DNA from: an uncultured Sphingomonadaceae bacterium
GTDB lineage: Bacteria > Pseudomonadota > Alphaproteobacteria > Sphingomonadales > Sphingomonadaceae
Direction: 5' to 3'
DNA length: 64,000 nucleotides
Assembly (NCBI GenBank): GCA_937873035.1
Contig: CALMVA010000039.1
Coordinates: forward strand, 1 to 64,000
The notes below the pieces were generated by a model, which had not been told where the DNA came from, did no database searches, and was given only the letters and a program-made list of their open reading frames with translations. This document shows, piece after piece, positions 8,163-18,235 of this stretch. The stretch's first letter is position 1. Each line of letters opens with the position of its first letter. The position numbers were made by a program, and so were the translations under genes.

Positions 8163-10484
8163 TTAGAAGCGGACGCCCAGCGTCAGACCATAGGTTCGCG
8201 GGTCGGGATAATAAGCGAGCGTCAGCCCGCCAAAGCCCGGCCCGAAGTCGATGAAGTTCGACGGGCTGCTTTCCTTCGTCAGGTTGCGCACCCAGGCCGA
8301 AAGCTCGGTCTTCACGCCACCGATGTTGAAGTCGCTCAGGGCTGCACGCAGGTTCACGATCGTGCGGCCATCCGACTTGGTGTTATAGGCGTTCTGGTCC
8401 GATGCGGTTGCCGTGTGCAGCGCATAGGGGAAGGTGAAGTAGGACGATACGAAGTTCAGATCGCCATTGAGGCTGAACTTGCCCCAATCCCCTTCAATCA
8501 CGCGCCAGTCGAGCCCGACGCTCGCCGTATATTTGGGCGTGTGCGGGAAGGCGCGATTGTTCGCCACATCCACCCCGCCGTCGATATAGCTCAGATATTT
8601 CGAGCTAAGCGTCGCCAGCGCCAGATTTACGGTGATCGCATCCGAAGGCTTGGCAACAGCTTCGATTTCAAGGCCCGAAATGCGCGCCGATGCGGCATTG
8701 CGAACGACCGATGATGCCGCACCCGCCGCCGTGAAGATCGACAGCTGGATGTCCTTATGCTTGTCGTAGAAGGCGGCGACATTGAAGATCAGGCGGTTGT
8801 CGAGCAACTTGCTCTTGAAGCCGACTTCATAGCTATCAACCTTTTCCGGGCGATAAGGCTGACACAGCTCGGTCAGGCCCATCGGGCAGTTGGCAGGTGC
8901 CGCCGGATCGAAGAACACGTTGGTTTCGCCGTTGAAACCACCCGATTTGAAGCCGCGCGCAAAGCGGGCATAGACGTTGATCTTGCGGTCAAACGCATAG
9001 CTGAGCGTCGCTGCCGGCGAGAAGTTGTTGTAGGTCGCATCAGGCACGCCGCCATAGGGCAGATCAACAACCGTCACGAGGGGAGAACCAGCCGCGAAGA
9101 AGCGGCGAATGTCCTTCTTCTCGTGCGTGTAGCGGCCACCCAGCGTCAGCTTGAGCGCGTCGCTCAGCTTATAATCCAGCTGCGTGTAAACCGCATAGGC
9201 TTCGGTGTGCGAGCCATAGTCTGACTGGTAATAGTTGCCGAACGGCCCGAACAGGCCGAAGAAGCGTTGCGGCCCAAGCGTTTCAGCCTTTTCCTTGAAG
9301 TAGAATCCGCCCAGCACATAAGACAGCTTCTCATCGAGCGCAGTGCCCGTGAGCTGAAGCTCCTGACTAAGTGCGTGATAGTCTGTGATGCGCTGCGTGA
9401 ACGCGATGTCGAGCGGCGAGCCGTCAAGGTCAATACCATCCGCCCATGCAAGGTCACGATAGGCGGTGATCGACTTCAGCTCTGCGTCGCCAAGGTCAGC
9501 CGTCAGCGTCAGTGCATGGCCATAGGCCCGCGACCTTTCATACACATCGCCATCGATGCTCGCGGTCGAAACGCGGTTCGGGTTTGCATAGAGGTTGAGC
9601 GGCGCAACCGCGATATAGCTTGCCGACGCCGGATCGAAGATGTCGCGCGGATCGCCATTGGTGTTGACGCCCATCAACTGTGCAAAGGGCGGCAGCTGCT
9701 TCTGCTTGTTGTAGTCGTAGGTATAGTCCGCCGTGATCGTATCCGACAGATCGGCACGCAGCTGGACCATGAAGCTCTTGCTATCCAGCGTATCCGTTTC
9801 GGTAACGAGGTTCGGCCCTGCAAGGAACGCTGCCGGATAGGGATTCGCGGTGATATTCACCAGACCATCGCGCTTGGCGATCTGGCCCGACAGCTTGAGC
9901 GAGAAGATACCCATGCGCGGCAGATCGACAATCGCCTTGGCTTTGCGCTGGTTGTAATTGCCATAGCTGATTTCGGCCGAGCCACCCAGTTCACCCGAAG
10001 GCTTTTTGGTGACGAGGTTGATGGCACCTGCAAGCGCATTGCGGCCATAGAGCGTGCCCTGCGGGCCGCGCAGCATTTCAACGCGTTCAAGGTCGGCCAC
10101 ATCGAAGATCGAGCCCTGCGCCTTGGCGATATATACGCCATCCAGATACAGACCGACAGCCGGCTCCCAGGTGATCGCCGGGTTGATCGTGACCGAGCCG
10201 CGAATGGCGATCTGCGAGATCGTCTTTGACGACGGCGCACGCTCGATCTTCACGTTCGGCGCGATGGCGCCCAGCGTATCGATCGACGAGACGCCGCGCG
10301 ATTCGAGATATTCGCTGTTCACCGCCGAAATCGCGATGGGAACATCCTGCACGTTTTCGGCGCGCTTCTGAGCCGTGACGACTATGTCGCCAATGCCCGT
10401 GTCATCACCTGCGACGTCCTGCGCGAAGGCTGGTGCCGCCAGAGCCGATCCGGCACAGAGCAAGGCAATGCGGAAACTCTTCAT
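8163..10484 (-). CDS. TonB-dependent receptor
   Basis: 773 residues from the ATG at 10484, which is preceded by GGGAGG; a longer frame has no ribosome site. A signal peptide (MKSFRIALLCAGSALAAPAFA) is followed by the segment GDIVVTAQKR, a plug domain with RGPQGTLYGRNALAGAINLV near residues 110-130, and a long beta-barrel ending in aromatic F (LGVRF), as outer-membrane proteins do. It should import a substrate too large or too hydrophobic for porins, using TonB energy. It is divergent from the DUF1254 operon, with operator-like site 2 between them. The CirA/FecA-like sphingomonad group to which it belongs is large and the ligand cannot be read. Confidence 0.93.
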   Translation of the reverse strand: MKSFRIALLCAGSALAAPAFAQDVAGDDTGIGDIVVTAQKRAENVQDVPIAISAVNSEYLESRGVSSIDTLGAIAPNVKIERAPSSKTISQIAIRGSVTINPAITWEPAVGLYLDGVYIAKAQGSIFDVADLERVEMLRGPQGTLYGRNALAGAINLVTKKPSGELGGSAEISYGNYNQRKAKAIVDLPRMGIFSLKLSGQIAKRDGLVNITANPYPAAFLAGPNLVTETDTLDSKSFMVQLRADLSDTITADYTYDYNKQKQLPPFAQLMGVNTNGDPRDIFDPASASYIAVAPLNLYANPNRVSTASIDGDVYERSRAYGHALTLTADLGDAELKSITAYRDLAWADGIDLDGSPLDIAFTQRITDYHALSQELQLTGTALDEKLSYVLGGFYFKEKAETLGPQRFFGLFGPFGNYYQSDYGSHTEAYAVYTQLDYKLSDALKLTLGGRYTHEKKDIRRFFAAGSPLVTVVDLPYGGVPDATYNNFSPAATLSYAFDRKINVYARFARGFKSGGFNGETNVFFDPAAPANCPMGLTELCQPYRPEKVDSYEVGFKSKLLDNRLIFNVAAFYDKHKDIQLSIFTAAGAASSVVRNAASARISGLEIEAVAKPSDAITVNLALATLSSKYLSYIDGGVDVANNRAFPHTPKYTASVGLDWRVIEGDWGKFSLNGDLNFVSSYFTFPYALHTATASDQNAYNTKSDGRTIVNLRAALSDFNIGGVKTELSAWVRNLTKESSPSNFIDFGPGFGGLTLAYYPDPRTYGLTLGVRF

Positions 10485-10528
10485 ATAAACCTCCCGGAAA
10501 TTATTGTCAGCCTGCAAACGATTGACAA

Positions 10529-10560
10529 TTGCGTATTATGTTGGCCTATATGCTACGAAC
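10529..10560. promoter_or_regulatory. Operator-like inverted repeat, TTGCGTA-N18-TACGAAC (site 2)
   Basis: Left arm TTGCGTA is perfect, right arm TACGAAC has two mismatches, and the spacer is again exactly 18 nt. The site is 44 nt upstream of the TonB receptor start (10484) and 75 nt upstream of the DUF1254 gene start. A second short palindromic stretch, GCGTAGCGCTATGCGC, lies at 10593-10608, close to the DUF1254 start. Confidence 0.6.
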
Positions 10561-10635
10561 TTCGTGCGTCAATAATATAAATTATCAAAATAGCGTAGCG
10601 CTATGCGCAAAAATCCTGCGCATGAGGAGAGAAAA

Positions 10636-11976
10636 TTGATAGCAGTCTTGCTCATGGCGGCAGCCGCGCTTCCAGAAGTGACGGAATGTCAGGGAGTTAC
10701 GCAGGATCCAGCGGCCACAATCGCCTTCAGCACGGGCCTTCAAGGCTTTATCTACGGCTACCCCGTGGTCGATATGCTCAAGCAAATGCATAATGAGACG
10801 CACAGGGTGAACGCAGATCAGCCCGTCGTCGCCCCGATCAACCAGATCGTGCCTTATCCGCACATCCTGACGCCGGACACGCAGGGCCAGCTACGCGCGC
10901 CCAATGCAGACACGCTCTACCTCAACGCCTGGGTTGACCTTTCCAAAGGCCCCGTCCTGCTCGATGTCCCCGCAATGGGCGCACGCTATTACACACTCGC
11001 CTTCATGGACCTGTTTGCAAAGCCGCATCATCTTGGCACGCGCACCAACGGCGGCAAGCCGATGAAATATTCACTCGTCGGCCCAGCGGGCGGCACCGTG
11101 CCTGAAGGATATGAAGCCTTCCCGCTGCCGACCGACACCGCGTGGATGCTGGGCCGCATCCTTGCCGATGGTAAGGCCGATGAAGCCCGCGCGTCGATGA
11201 TCGCCAAGAGCTTCCGCATGGTCAGCCCCAGCACTGGCGCGGTCGAGACGGCGGAGCCAATACGGCCTTATGACAGCCTTCAATATTTCACGCTGCTCAA
11301 CGGCGCGCTTCACAATTTGAAGCTCCCGGCAGACGAAGCCGCGCTTGCGGACACTTTCAACGCCGCAGGCTTTGGCCCTGCTGTTGCCTTTGATGCCGCA
11401 AAGCTCACACCCGCCCAGCGCCTTGGCCTTGGCTGCGCCGTTCGGCTTGGCCCCGGCGTGCTCGCAAAGCAGGGCTTCCGTCCGACGCACATGGCAAATG
11501 GCTGGATGCGCAACAGCAAGATCGCCGATCCCGGCCATGATTACCTGCTGCGCGCAGAGTCCGTGCGCGGCGGCTATGTGAACGCGCAGGAAGAGGCGAT
11601 TTATCCCGCGGCCATCATGGACAATCGCGGCGAGATGCTCACCGGCAAGCGCAGCTACCGCATCCGCTTTGCCGCCGGAAAGCTGCCGCCCGTTGACGCC
11701 TTCTGGTCCGTCACCGCCTATGATCTTGCGACGGCAAAGCTCGTGCCCAATTCCATTGGCCGCTACCAGTTTGGAGACCGCACCAAGGGCGCGAAATATG
11801 GCAAGGACGGGTCACTCACCATCGCCCTTTCGGCAACCCAACCCAAGGAAGGCAAGTCGAACTGGCTGCCCGTTCCCGCCGGCCCCTTCCATCTCGTGAC
11901 GCGTATGTATTTGCCGCGCGCCGAAGCACTGGATGGCCGCTACGTGCTGCCGCCTGTTGAACGCATCGACCAATAG
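10636..11976 (+). CDS. DUF1254/DUF1214 domain-containing protein, probably exported
   Basis: 446 residues if translation starts at TTG 10636, which has GAGGAG about 6 nt upstream; ATG 10603 in the same frame has no ribosome site and would add 11 residues. The TTG start gives a short signal-like N-terminus (IAVLLMAAAALPEVTEC). The DUF1254 part follows (GFIYGYPVVDMLKQM) with PNADTLYLNAWVDLS, and the DUF1214 part is C-terminal, containing AFWSVTAYDL, NSIGRYQFGDRT and the end PPVERI. Such proteins occur in many proteobacteria; no activity is established that I can cite. It heads the operon DUF1254-SnoaL-SnoaL-MDR. Confidence 0.85.
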   Translation: MIAVLLMAAAALPEVTECQGVTQDPAATIAFSTGLQGFIYGYPVVDMLKQMHNETHRVNADQPVVAPINQIVPYPHILTPDTQGQLRAPNADTLYLNAWVDLSKGPVLLDVPAMGARYYTLAFMDLFAKPHHLGTRTNGGKPMKYSLVGPAGGTVPEGYEAFPLPTDTAWMLGRILADGKADEARASMIAKSFRMVSPSTGAVETAEPIRPYDSLQYFTLLNGALHNLKLPADEAALADTFNAAGFGPAVAFDAAKLTPAQRLGLGCAVRLGPGVLAKQGFRPTHMANGWMRNSKIADPGHDYLLRAESVRGGYVNAQEEAIYPAAIMDNRGEMLTGKRSYRIRFAAGKLPPVDAFWSVTAYDLATAKLVPNSIGRYQFGDRTKGAKYGKDGSLTIALSATQPKEGKSNWLPVPAGPFHLVTRMYLPRAEALDGRYVLPPVERIDQ

Positions 11977-11989
11977 AAAGACAAGACAC

Positions 11990-12628
11990 ATGACATCGCT
12001 TGAAGCCCGTATTGATCGTCTGGAATCGCTCGATGCAATCCGCCAGTTGCCCGCCAAATATGCGCTCGCGCTCGATATGCGCGATATGGACGCCATGGTC
12101 TCGCTCTTCCCCGCCGATGTTCGCGTCGGCAAGGATGCGACGGGCCGGGCGGCCTTGCGCGCCTATATGGATCGCACGTTGCGCTCGCCCTTCACGGGCA
12201 CGTCGCACCATATTGGCGGCCATGTGATCGAATTTGATGACGCCGACCATGCACATGGCGTCGTCTATTCCAAGAACGAGCACGAAACGCCGGTTGAAGG
12301 CGGGCAGGATGAATGGGTCATCATGCAGATGATGTATGTTGACGATTATGTGCGGCAGGAGGGCCGCTGGCACTTTGCCCGCCGCCTGCCGCTCTATTGG
12401 TATGCGACCGACCTCAACAAGCCACCCGTTGGCCCCAACAAGATGCGCTGGCCGGGCACGGACTGGGTAGAAGGCAATTTCCACAAGCTCTTCCCGAGCT
12501 ATGCCGAATATTGGGCGCGCAACGGGGACCATGGTGGCCCGGTGGCCGAGCCTGCACCGCTTGACGGCTTTCTCAACGCGATGCGGCGCGGCGCGGTGGC
12601 GCCAAAGGTAAAGGTGCGGGCCGACTGA
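11990..12628 (+). CDS. SnoaL-like / NTF2-fold protein
   Basis: 212 residues from ATG 11990, 13 nt after the DUF1254 gene. The start was chosen because SLEARIDRLESLDAIRQLPAKYA is the standard N-terminal helix of the group and the upstream extension overlaps the previous gene. A-L-D-M-R-D-M-D-A-M-V-S-L-F follows, then VDDYVRQEGRWHFARRLPLYW near residues 117-137. The C-terminal 65 residues (KLFPSYAEYWARNG and beyond) go past the usual domain. A ketosteroid isomerase- or dehydratase-like role is possible but unproved. Confidence 0.8.
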   Translation: MTSLEARIDRLESLDAIRQLPAKYALALDMRDMDAMVSLFPADVRVGKDATGRAALRAYMDRTLRSPFTGTSHHIGGHVIEFDDADHAHGVVYSKNEHETPVEGGQDEWVIMQMMYVDDYVRQEGRWHFARRLPLYWYATDLNKPPVGPNKMRWPGTDWVEGNFHKLFPSYAEYWARNGDHGGPVAEPAPLDGFLNAMRRGAVAPKVKVRAD

Positions 12629-13092
12629 TGCTTGATCTCCAGACCCTCAACGACGAACGCGCGATCCAGCATATCTATATGCTCTATTGCGACCTTGTGG
12701 ACGCCAAGGACTTTGACAGGCTGGGAGAAGTGTTCACCGCTGACACGCACGGCGACTATAGTCAGGCGCTCGGTGAAGGCGTGGTGACCGAGGGGCTGGA
12801 AGCGATCATCGGTGCGATGCACGCCAATCTTGGCACCCATTCGGCCTGCGGGGCGACACATCACAACGTCACCAATTTCCGTATCGCAGTGGAGGGGGAC
12901 ACGGCCCGCGCCAAGGTCCATTATATCGCCGCACACGCAGGTGCCGGGCCACTTGAAGGCAAGAGCTATGTCATGTGGGGCGAATATGCTGACCTTCTCG
13001 TTCGCACCGCCTCAGGCTGGCGCGTGAAAGACCGCATCTACGCGCTTTCGTGCCGCGAAGGTGATCCCGCCATCGTCAGCGGCGCACAATGA
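12628..13092 (+). CDS. SnoaL-like / NTF2-fold protein
   Basis: 154 residues, start codon sharing one base with the preceding stop (TGATG). N-terminal DERAIQHIYMLYCDLVDAKDFDRL, middle GATHHNVTNFRIAVEGDTARAK and late strand TASGWRVKDRIYAL fit the NTF2-like SnoaL family. Two such proteins in direct succession may form a heteromer or act on successive intermediates. The next gene (MDR) overlaps by 4 bp. No catalytic residue can be named with confidence. Confidence 0.8.
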   Translation: MLDLQTLNDERAIQHIYMLYCDLVDAKDFDRLGEVFTADTHGDYSQALGEGVVTEGLEAIIGAMHANLGTHSACGATHHNVTNFRIAVEGDTARAKVHYIAAHAGAGPLEGKSYVMWGEYADLLVRTASGWRVKDRIYALSCREGDPAIVSGAQ

Positions 13093-14087
13093 CCGGCCTG
13101 ATGCGTGCCATCGTCATAGACGACTTTGGCGGGCCGGATGCTTTGCACATGGCAGAGATCGAGCGTCCCTTGCCCGGCCCCGGCGAGGTGCTGATCGAAA
13201 TCGCCTATGCCGCGGCCAATCCGGCCGACTGGAAGGCGCGCGAGGGCTGGCTTTCGCGCTATTTTGATTATCGCTTTCCTTTCGTGCTCGGCTTCGACGC
13301 GGCCGGTCGCATCGCGGCACTTGGCGAAGGCGTGGAAGGCCTTTCGGTGGGTGATCGTGTCGTTGCCGCGAGCAACCAAGGCATGGGGCTGAATGGCAGC
13401 TATGCCGAGTTCACACTGGCAGCGGCAGAGCGATGCATCCCCCTGCCCGCGTCACTATCGATGGCGCGCGCTGCCGCCCTCCCGACCGCCGGGATGACCG
13501 CGCTCGAAGCGCTTGTCGATGTCGGCAACATCGCACCGGACCAGTATGTGCTCGTCAACGGCGGCGCTGGCGGCACAGGCGGCTTTGCCGTGGCGCTTGC
13601 CGCTCGTGCAGGCGCGCGCGTGATCGCGACGTGCAGCGCGCACAATGCCGATTATGTCCGCGCACTCGGCGCAGAACGCATCATCGACTATCGCCACGAG
13701 AATGTGGGCGTTGCGGTGCATAGCTGGGCACCGGGCGGGCTCGACCTGGTGGTCGATGCTGTCGGCCAAGGCTCAATTCTGGGCGCGATAGACTGGGTGC
13801 GCCCCGGCGGCACGATCGCCGCCATCGGCACGCTCATCGCAGACGAAACACCCCATGATGCAGACCTTGCCGCCGCGCGCGGTGTGCGCGTGGTGCCAAC
13901 GGTTTCCAGCTTTGCCAATCAGGGCCATCAATTACGCGCACTTGTTGCGGCGCTGGCGGAAGGTGCCTTTGATGCGGTCCAGATCGAAATCATGCCGCTC
14001 GCAGAAATTGCCGAGGCGCACCGCCGCATCGAAGCCGGGCACGTGCGCGGCAAGCTGGTTCTGGAAATCAACGCCGCGCTGGATTGA
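13089..14087 (+). CDS. Zinc-independent MDR oxidoreductase (quinone oxidoreductase-like)
   Basis: 332 residues of the medium-chain dehydrogenase/reductase superfamily. The N-terminal GroES-like domain has PGPGEVLIEIAYAAANPAD and lacks the zinc-ligand cysteines of alcohol dehydrogenases. The Rossmann domain has LVNGGAGGTGGFAVALA near residues 155-171, the NADP-type loop of quinone oxidoreductases and enoyl reductases, then RALGAERIIDYR. It probably reduces an activated double bond with NADPH. It ends the operon and converges on the eight-gene minus-strand operon, 19 bp away. Confidence 0.88.
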   Translation: MTGLMRAIVIDDFGGPDALHMAEIERPLPGPGEVLIEIAYAAANPADWKAREGWLSRYFDYRFPFVLGFDAAGRIAALGEGVEGLSVGDRVVAASNQGMGLNGSYAEFTLAAAERCIPLPASLSMARAAALPTAGMTALEALVDVGNIAPDQYVLVNGGAGGTGGFAVALAARAGARVIATCSAHNADYVRALGAERIIDYRHENVGVAVHSWAPGGLDLVVDAVGQGSILGAIDWVRPGGTIAAIGTLIADETPHDADLAAARGVRVVPTVSSFANQGHQLRALVAALAEGAFDAVQIEIMPLAEIAEAHRRIEAGHVRGKLVLEINAALD

Positions 14088-14106
14088 GCCAGCACGACGC
14101 CCCCTC

Positions 14107-14892
14107 CTACATCCGCTGTGACGAGATGTTGCCGCCGTCCACCACCAGTTCGGCGGCCGTCACATAGCTTGCTTCATCTGACAGCAGGAAGCGAACCGCT
14201 CGCCCAACTTCTTCGGACTGGCCCAACCGGGCGAGCAGGATACGCCGCTCGAACGCGCCGGTCGGCAGGGCATCGACGGTAGGCTTGAGCATCGGCGTCA
14301 ATATCTGCCCCGGCGACACGGCGTTGATGCGGATGCCATCACCGCCCAGCCGGTCCGCAAGCGAGCGGATCATGCCTAGCATCCCCGCTTTTGCAGCACT
14401 GTAAACCGGGTTGGCCGCATGGCCGAGCGTCGCGTTGATCGAGGCGATGGTGACAATGGCAGAGCCGGGATTGGCCTTGAAATCGGGGAGCAACGCCTTG
14501 GTGAGCATCGCCAGCGGGCGCAGGTGCGTGTTGATCCCCGCAGCCCAAACCTCTTCCGTCAACCCATCGAGCGAGCCGGTGTCGACAATGCCCGCGCAAT
14601 GGACAAGGCCGCCAAGCGTGCCAAGTGCTGCACGGCTGGCCTCGATTGCGGCAGGATAGGCGGCAAGGTCGGTCAGGTCGATGGCGACGCCGAGAGCTGC
14701 AACACCATAGTCGCTGGCAATCTGTGCCGCCTCATCGCGCGCACGCGAGCCGTTAATATCCCATAGCGCAACGGCGCGCCCGACAGCGGCCAGCGCCCGC
14801 GCGGATGCCAGCCCAATGCCGGAGGCCCCGCCTGTCACGATCACGCCCGTTCCCGGCGTGTCGAGCGCAGGCATCAAATCTGGTGCAGCCAT
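14107..14892 (-). CDS. SDR family oxidoreductase
   Basis: 261 residues. TGGASGIG at residues 20-27, catalytic S151, Y164 and K168 (YSAAK), and HCAG in place of NNAG. A D after strand two (LWDING) suggests NAD(H). It is the last gene of the minus-strand operon that starts at 21207, 12 nt after the preceding SDR. The substrate is unknown; the operon context with a delta-1-dehydrogenase-like flavoprotein points to ring keto/hydroxyl chemistry. Confidence 0.9.
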   Translation of the reverse strand: MAAPDLMPALDTPGTGVIVTGGASGIGLASARALAAVGRAVALWDINGSRARDEAAQIASDYGVAALGVAIDLTDLAAYPAAIEASRAALGTLGGLVHCAGIVDTGSLDGLTEEVWAAGINTHLRPLAMLTKALLPDFKANPGSAIVTIASINATLGHAANPVYSAAKAGMLGMIRSLADRLGGDGIRINAVSPGQILTPMLKPTVDALPTGAFERRILLARLGQSEEVGRAVRFLLSDEASYVTAAELVVDGGNISSQRM

Positions 14893-14904
14893 CGAACGCG
14901 TCCC

Positions 14905-15714
14905 TTAGAAATAATAGCTCGCGCCGTTCGCCACCAGAACCGAGCCGTTGACGAAGCTTGCGTCATCGCTGGCAAGATAGGCGACAGCTGCGGCAATCTC
15001 GCTGGGGTCCGCCATACGACCAAGCGGCACCGAGGCTTCCATCGATTTGATCCATTCATCGGGGATGCCCGCCATGACCGGCGTATTCGTCGGCCCCGGC
15101 GCAACCGCGTTCACGCGGATCTTGCGGGGGGCCAACTCGCGTGCAAGCTGGCGCGTCAGGCCGATGATGGCGGCCTTTGAGGTCACATAATGCGGTGATC
15201 CCTCGCCCGATTGCGCGCTGGTTGAGCTGATGTTGATGATCGCGCCGGGGTTGCCGTCTTCAGCCAGCACACGAGCGAATTCGCGACACACGTAGAAGGC
15301 GCCGTTGACGTTCACGGCCATCACGCCCGCCCAGCCTTCATCTTCCATGTGGATGAGCTGATCCACGATGATGTCTGAACTGCCCTTTTCGGCCAGTTCC
15401 GCATTGCGCTGGGCCATTGCGCCATAAAACTGCTCGGAGCCGTCTTTTGCGGCCTGGCCGATGCCCGCATTGTTGACCGCGAAATCGAGACGGCCAAATT
15501 CAGCCCGCGCCTGCCGCACAGCAGCGATCACCGAGGCGGAGTCCGCGACGTTGCATTGGACGGCAAGGGCCGCGCCGCTCGCCTTTGCCTCGTCAATGTT
15601 CATGTCGAGCGCGGCGACCTTTGCGCCATCGGCGGTCAGCCGCTCCACAATCGCGCGGCCAATCCCCCGGCCGGCGCCCGTTACAATGGCGGCTTTGCCA
15701 TCAAAACGTCCCAT
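14905..15714 (-). CDS. SDR family oxidoreductase with a mid-domain insertion
   Basis: 269 residues. TGAGRGIG at 12-19, NNAG at 81-84, S164, Y176 and K180 (YVTSK). Between NNAG and the catalytic serine there is an extra segment of roughly 20-25 residues (about 88-120, rich in E, A and K) compared with classical SDRs, which may shape a lid over a bulky substrate. Its start shares one base with the stop of the KstD-like gene, so the two are probably translated together. Confidence 0.9.
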   Translation of the reverse strand: MGRFDGKAAIVTGAGRGIGRAIVERLTADGAKVAALDMNIDEAKASGAALAVQCNVADSASVIAAVRQARAEFGRLDFAVNNAGIGQAAKDGSEQFYGAMAQRNAELAEKGSSDIIVDQLIHMEDEGWAGVMAVNVNGAFYVCREFARVLAEDGNPGAIINISSTSAQSGEGSPHYVTSKAAIIGLTRQLARELAPRKIRVNAVAPGPTNTPVMAGIPDEWIKSMEASVPLGRMADPSEIAAAVAYLASDDASFVNGSVLVANGASYYF

Positions 15715-17441
15715 CAGTCATTTGCTCCTGTCATGTGGCGGGCGGCGATATAGCCAAAGGTCATGGCGGGGCCGATGGTCACGCCCGCGCCCGGATAGCT
15801 CTCGCCCATCGACGAGGCAGCATTGTTGCCCACGGCATATAGCCCCTCAATGGGTTTGCCGTTGGCGTCGATGACGCGCGCCTTGTCGTCCGTCAGAAGC
15901 CCGCCATTGGTGCCAATGTCGCCCGGATAGATCGGCATCGCGTAGAACGGCCCCTTTGCGAGCGGCGCGAGACACGGATTGGGCGCGACACGCGGATCGC
16001 CATACATTTTGTCATAGGCCGCCTCACCGCGATGAAAATCGGGGTCTTCGCCCTTTGCTGCATGGTCATTGAACCGCGATACGGTGGCGGCAAGCGTATC
16101 CACCGGCACCCCCATATTCTCGGCCAGTTCCTCGATGGTGCGGCCTTTCTTCAAAATGCCACGCACCTCGCCGCGCTGAAGCCAATCGGGCATCAGCGGA
16201 TAAAGCGGCCCCACCGGATAATTGTGCCGATATTTGTGATCGAACACGAACCAGCTTGGGCTCGCGTCGCCATGCTCGGCTTCGCGGCGCGCCATCTGCT
16301 GGCCAACCACATGGTAGGACGCTGCTTCGTTGAGGTAACGCTCGCCCTTCTGGTTGACCATCATGCAGCCCGGCAGCGCGCGCTCGATGGTGCAGAGCCG
16401 CCCGCGATCTTCGCCCGGCACGTAGAACACCGGGGCCGCCCAGGCCGATTGCATATTGAGCGTGTCGGCACCCACGGCCTTGCCCGCGCGGATGCTGTCT
16501 CCCGTGTTGCCGCTGGTGCCGCCGGAGAGATAGGCATTGCGGTAGAGTGGCGCATTCTCGTCACGCATCGCCTGGTTCTTGTCGAAGCCGCCGGCGGCCA
16601 GCACCACCCCCTTGCGCGCGCGCACGCGCACATCCTTGCCGTCATGGCGCACGACCGCGCCAACGATCTTGCCCTTTTCAGAGACAAGCTCCTGCATCGG
16701 CGCTTCGAGCCACACAGGCACTTTGCGCTCATTAATGGCGAGCCGCAGCCCGCCGAGCAGCGCATTGCCGAGCGTCAGGCGACGGTCCTTGCGCGAGCGG
16801 AAGCGGAACGGCCAGTCAAACCAATAGCGCGCAAGACTCTTGGTCAGATGCCACCACCAGCCCGGAGCGCGGAACAGCATGATGTAGGTTTCATCAAAAT
16901 GCCAGTTCAGATAGCCAAACAGGCTTGCCGCAGGTGAGGAGAAGCGCAACGTTTCCACATCGCGCCCCAGCTTTTTGCCATCAATCGGAAGCGGCATATG
17001 CGTGCGAAAGCCCGTTGGGCTGCCGCCGGGGTTTTCCGCATGGTAATCGGGGTAAGGGAAGGCCTGATAGTCAATCTCTGTGTTCGCCGTCACCCACCGC
17101 AGCATCGGTGCCGCATTGTCCACAAAGGCGCGGATATTGGCATCCGGCACATTCTCCTTGGAGAGCTTGCGAACATATTTGAAGGCATCGTCGGTATTGT
17201 CGTCAAAGCCTGCCGCCCGCGCCTGATCGCTCGCCGGAATCCAGATGCCGGCCCCCGATGTGGCAGACGTGCCGCCCCAAAGCGCCTCCTTTTCAACAAC
17301 AAGCACATCCGCCCGGTTCTGCGACGCGACAAGCGCGGAAAGCAGCCCGCCCGCGCCGGAGCCGATGACGAGAACGTCGACTTCCTTGTCCCAGCCCAGT
17401 TGATTGGCCTGCGCGCTCGCCTGCTCATTGGCCTGTGTCAT
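15714..17441 (-). CDS. 3-ketosteroid delta-1-dehydrogenase-like flavoprotein
   Basis: 575 residues. The FAD loop GSGAGG is at 27-32, then [14 protein letters not shown] near 56-69, AAGGF near residue 285, and the C-terminal block [21 protein letters not shown] followed by [10 protein letters not shown]. In characterised KstD enzymes a Tyr and a Gly four residues later promote enolisation of the 3-keto group; here Y549 and G553 have that spacing. The protein should insert a double bond next to a ring ketone, with FAD as acceptor. It is in the middle of the minus-strand SDR operon. Steroid as substrate is inference; cyclohexanone-type or terpenoid ketones are alternatives. Confidence 0.85.
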   Translation of the reverse strand: MTQANEQASAQANQLGWDKEVDVLVIGSGAGGLLSALVASQNRADVLVVEKEALWGGTSATSGAGIWIPASDQARAAGFDDNTDDAFKYVRKLSKENVPDANIRAFVDNAAPMLRWVTANTEIDYQAFPYPDYHAENPGGSPTGFRTHMPLPIDGKKLGRDVETLRFSSPAASLFGYLNWHFDETYIMLFRAPGWWWHLTKSLARYWFDWPFRFRSRKDRRLTLGNALLGGLRLAINERKVPVWLEAPMQELVSEKGKIVGAVVRHDGKDVRVRARKGVVLAAGGFDKNQAMRDENAPLYRNAYLSGGTSGNTGDSIRAGKAVGADTLNMQSAWAAPVFYVPGEDRGRLCTIERALPGCMMVNQKGERYLNEAASYHVVGQQMARREAEHGDASPSWFVFDHKYRHNYPVGPLYPLMPDWLQRGEVRGILKKGRTIEELAENMGVPVDTLAATVSRFNDHAAKGEDPDFHRGEAAYDKMYGDPRVAPNPCLAPLAKGPFYAMPIYPGDIGTNGGLLTDDKARVIDANGKPIEGLYAVGNNAASSMGESYPGAGVTIGPAMTFGYIAARHMTGAND

Positions 17442-18235
17442 GCGTCATCACCTGTCAGATAGAATTGGGGCGCCTTGCGCGCCGTGATAAGAGCATTGCG
17501 CGCCGCAAAGCCCTCGTCCAGTGCCTCCGGCTGCGGGATGATCCAGTAATCACCGCGCGCGATGGCCTCAAATACCAGAGGCGCGAATTCATCGGGCGTC
17601 AGCCCATTCTGGTCGAGCATACCGACCATCGTTTCATGGAACTGGCGCGAGGCATCGCTCGGCGCTTCACGGAATATCTCGGACTTGACCGGACCGGGCG
17701 CGAGCAGCGAAACCTGCACCTTGCTCTTGAGCATCGCAAGCTCCCCCGCGAGTGACTCGGTGAGCGCAACCGTTGCAAATTTGGTCGCTGAATAGGGGGC
17801 CATCAACGGAGCAGGCAAAAAACCGCCGACCGAAGCCGTGTTGATGATCCGCGCAGGCCTGTCCGCCGCGATCAGGCGTGGCACGAAGGCCCGCAATCCG
17901 TTGACGATGCCGCCAATATTGACGTCGAGCGACATCTGCCAGCGGTCAGCCGGAATTTCCCACGTAAAACCCGTCGACAGCACACCTGCGTTGTTGAACA
18001 GCAGGTCGACCTGACCATGTGCCGCATAGGCGCGCTCCGCCAGCGCCTCCAGCGAGGCAGGATCGGTGACATCGGTTGGAACAGCGATTGCGGCATCCCC
18101 CAGCGCCTGGGCCACGGCCTCCAGCCCCCTGGCATCGCGATCGGCGAGCACGACGCGCATCCCGCGTCGCACCGCCTCATGCGCCAGCCCGGCACCGATG
18201 CCGCTGGCCGCACCCGTGATGACGGCAACGGTCAT
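17438..18235 (-). CDS. SDR family oxidoreductase
   Basis: 265 residues. TGAASGIG at 7-14, NNAG at 81-84, S135, Y148 and K152 (YSATK). A long C-terminal tail after the domain (DYWIIPQPEALDEGFAARN) resembles SDRs that handle large hydrophobic substrates. It overlaps the KstD-like gene and the epimerase-like gene by 4 bp on each side. It probably oxidises a hydroxyl before or after ring desaturation. Confidence 0.9.
   Translation of the reverse strand: MTVAVITGAASGIGAGLAHEAVRRGMRVVLADRDARGLEAVAQALGDAAIAVPTDVTDPASLEALAERAYAAHGQVDLLFNNAGVLSTGFTWEIPADRWQMSLDVNIGGIVNGLRAFVPRLIAADRPARIINTASVGGFLPAPLMAPYSATKFATVALTESLAGELAMLKSKVQVSLLAPGPVKSEIFREAPSDASRQFHETMVGMLDQNGLTPDEFAPLVFEAIARGDYWIIPQPEALDEGFAARNALITARKAPQFYLTGDDA

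Noticed and set aside
10593..10608. GCGTAGCGCTATGCGC as a further operator copy
   Set aside because: It is palindromic but has no 18-nt spacer; recorded as a note only.
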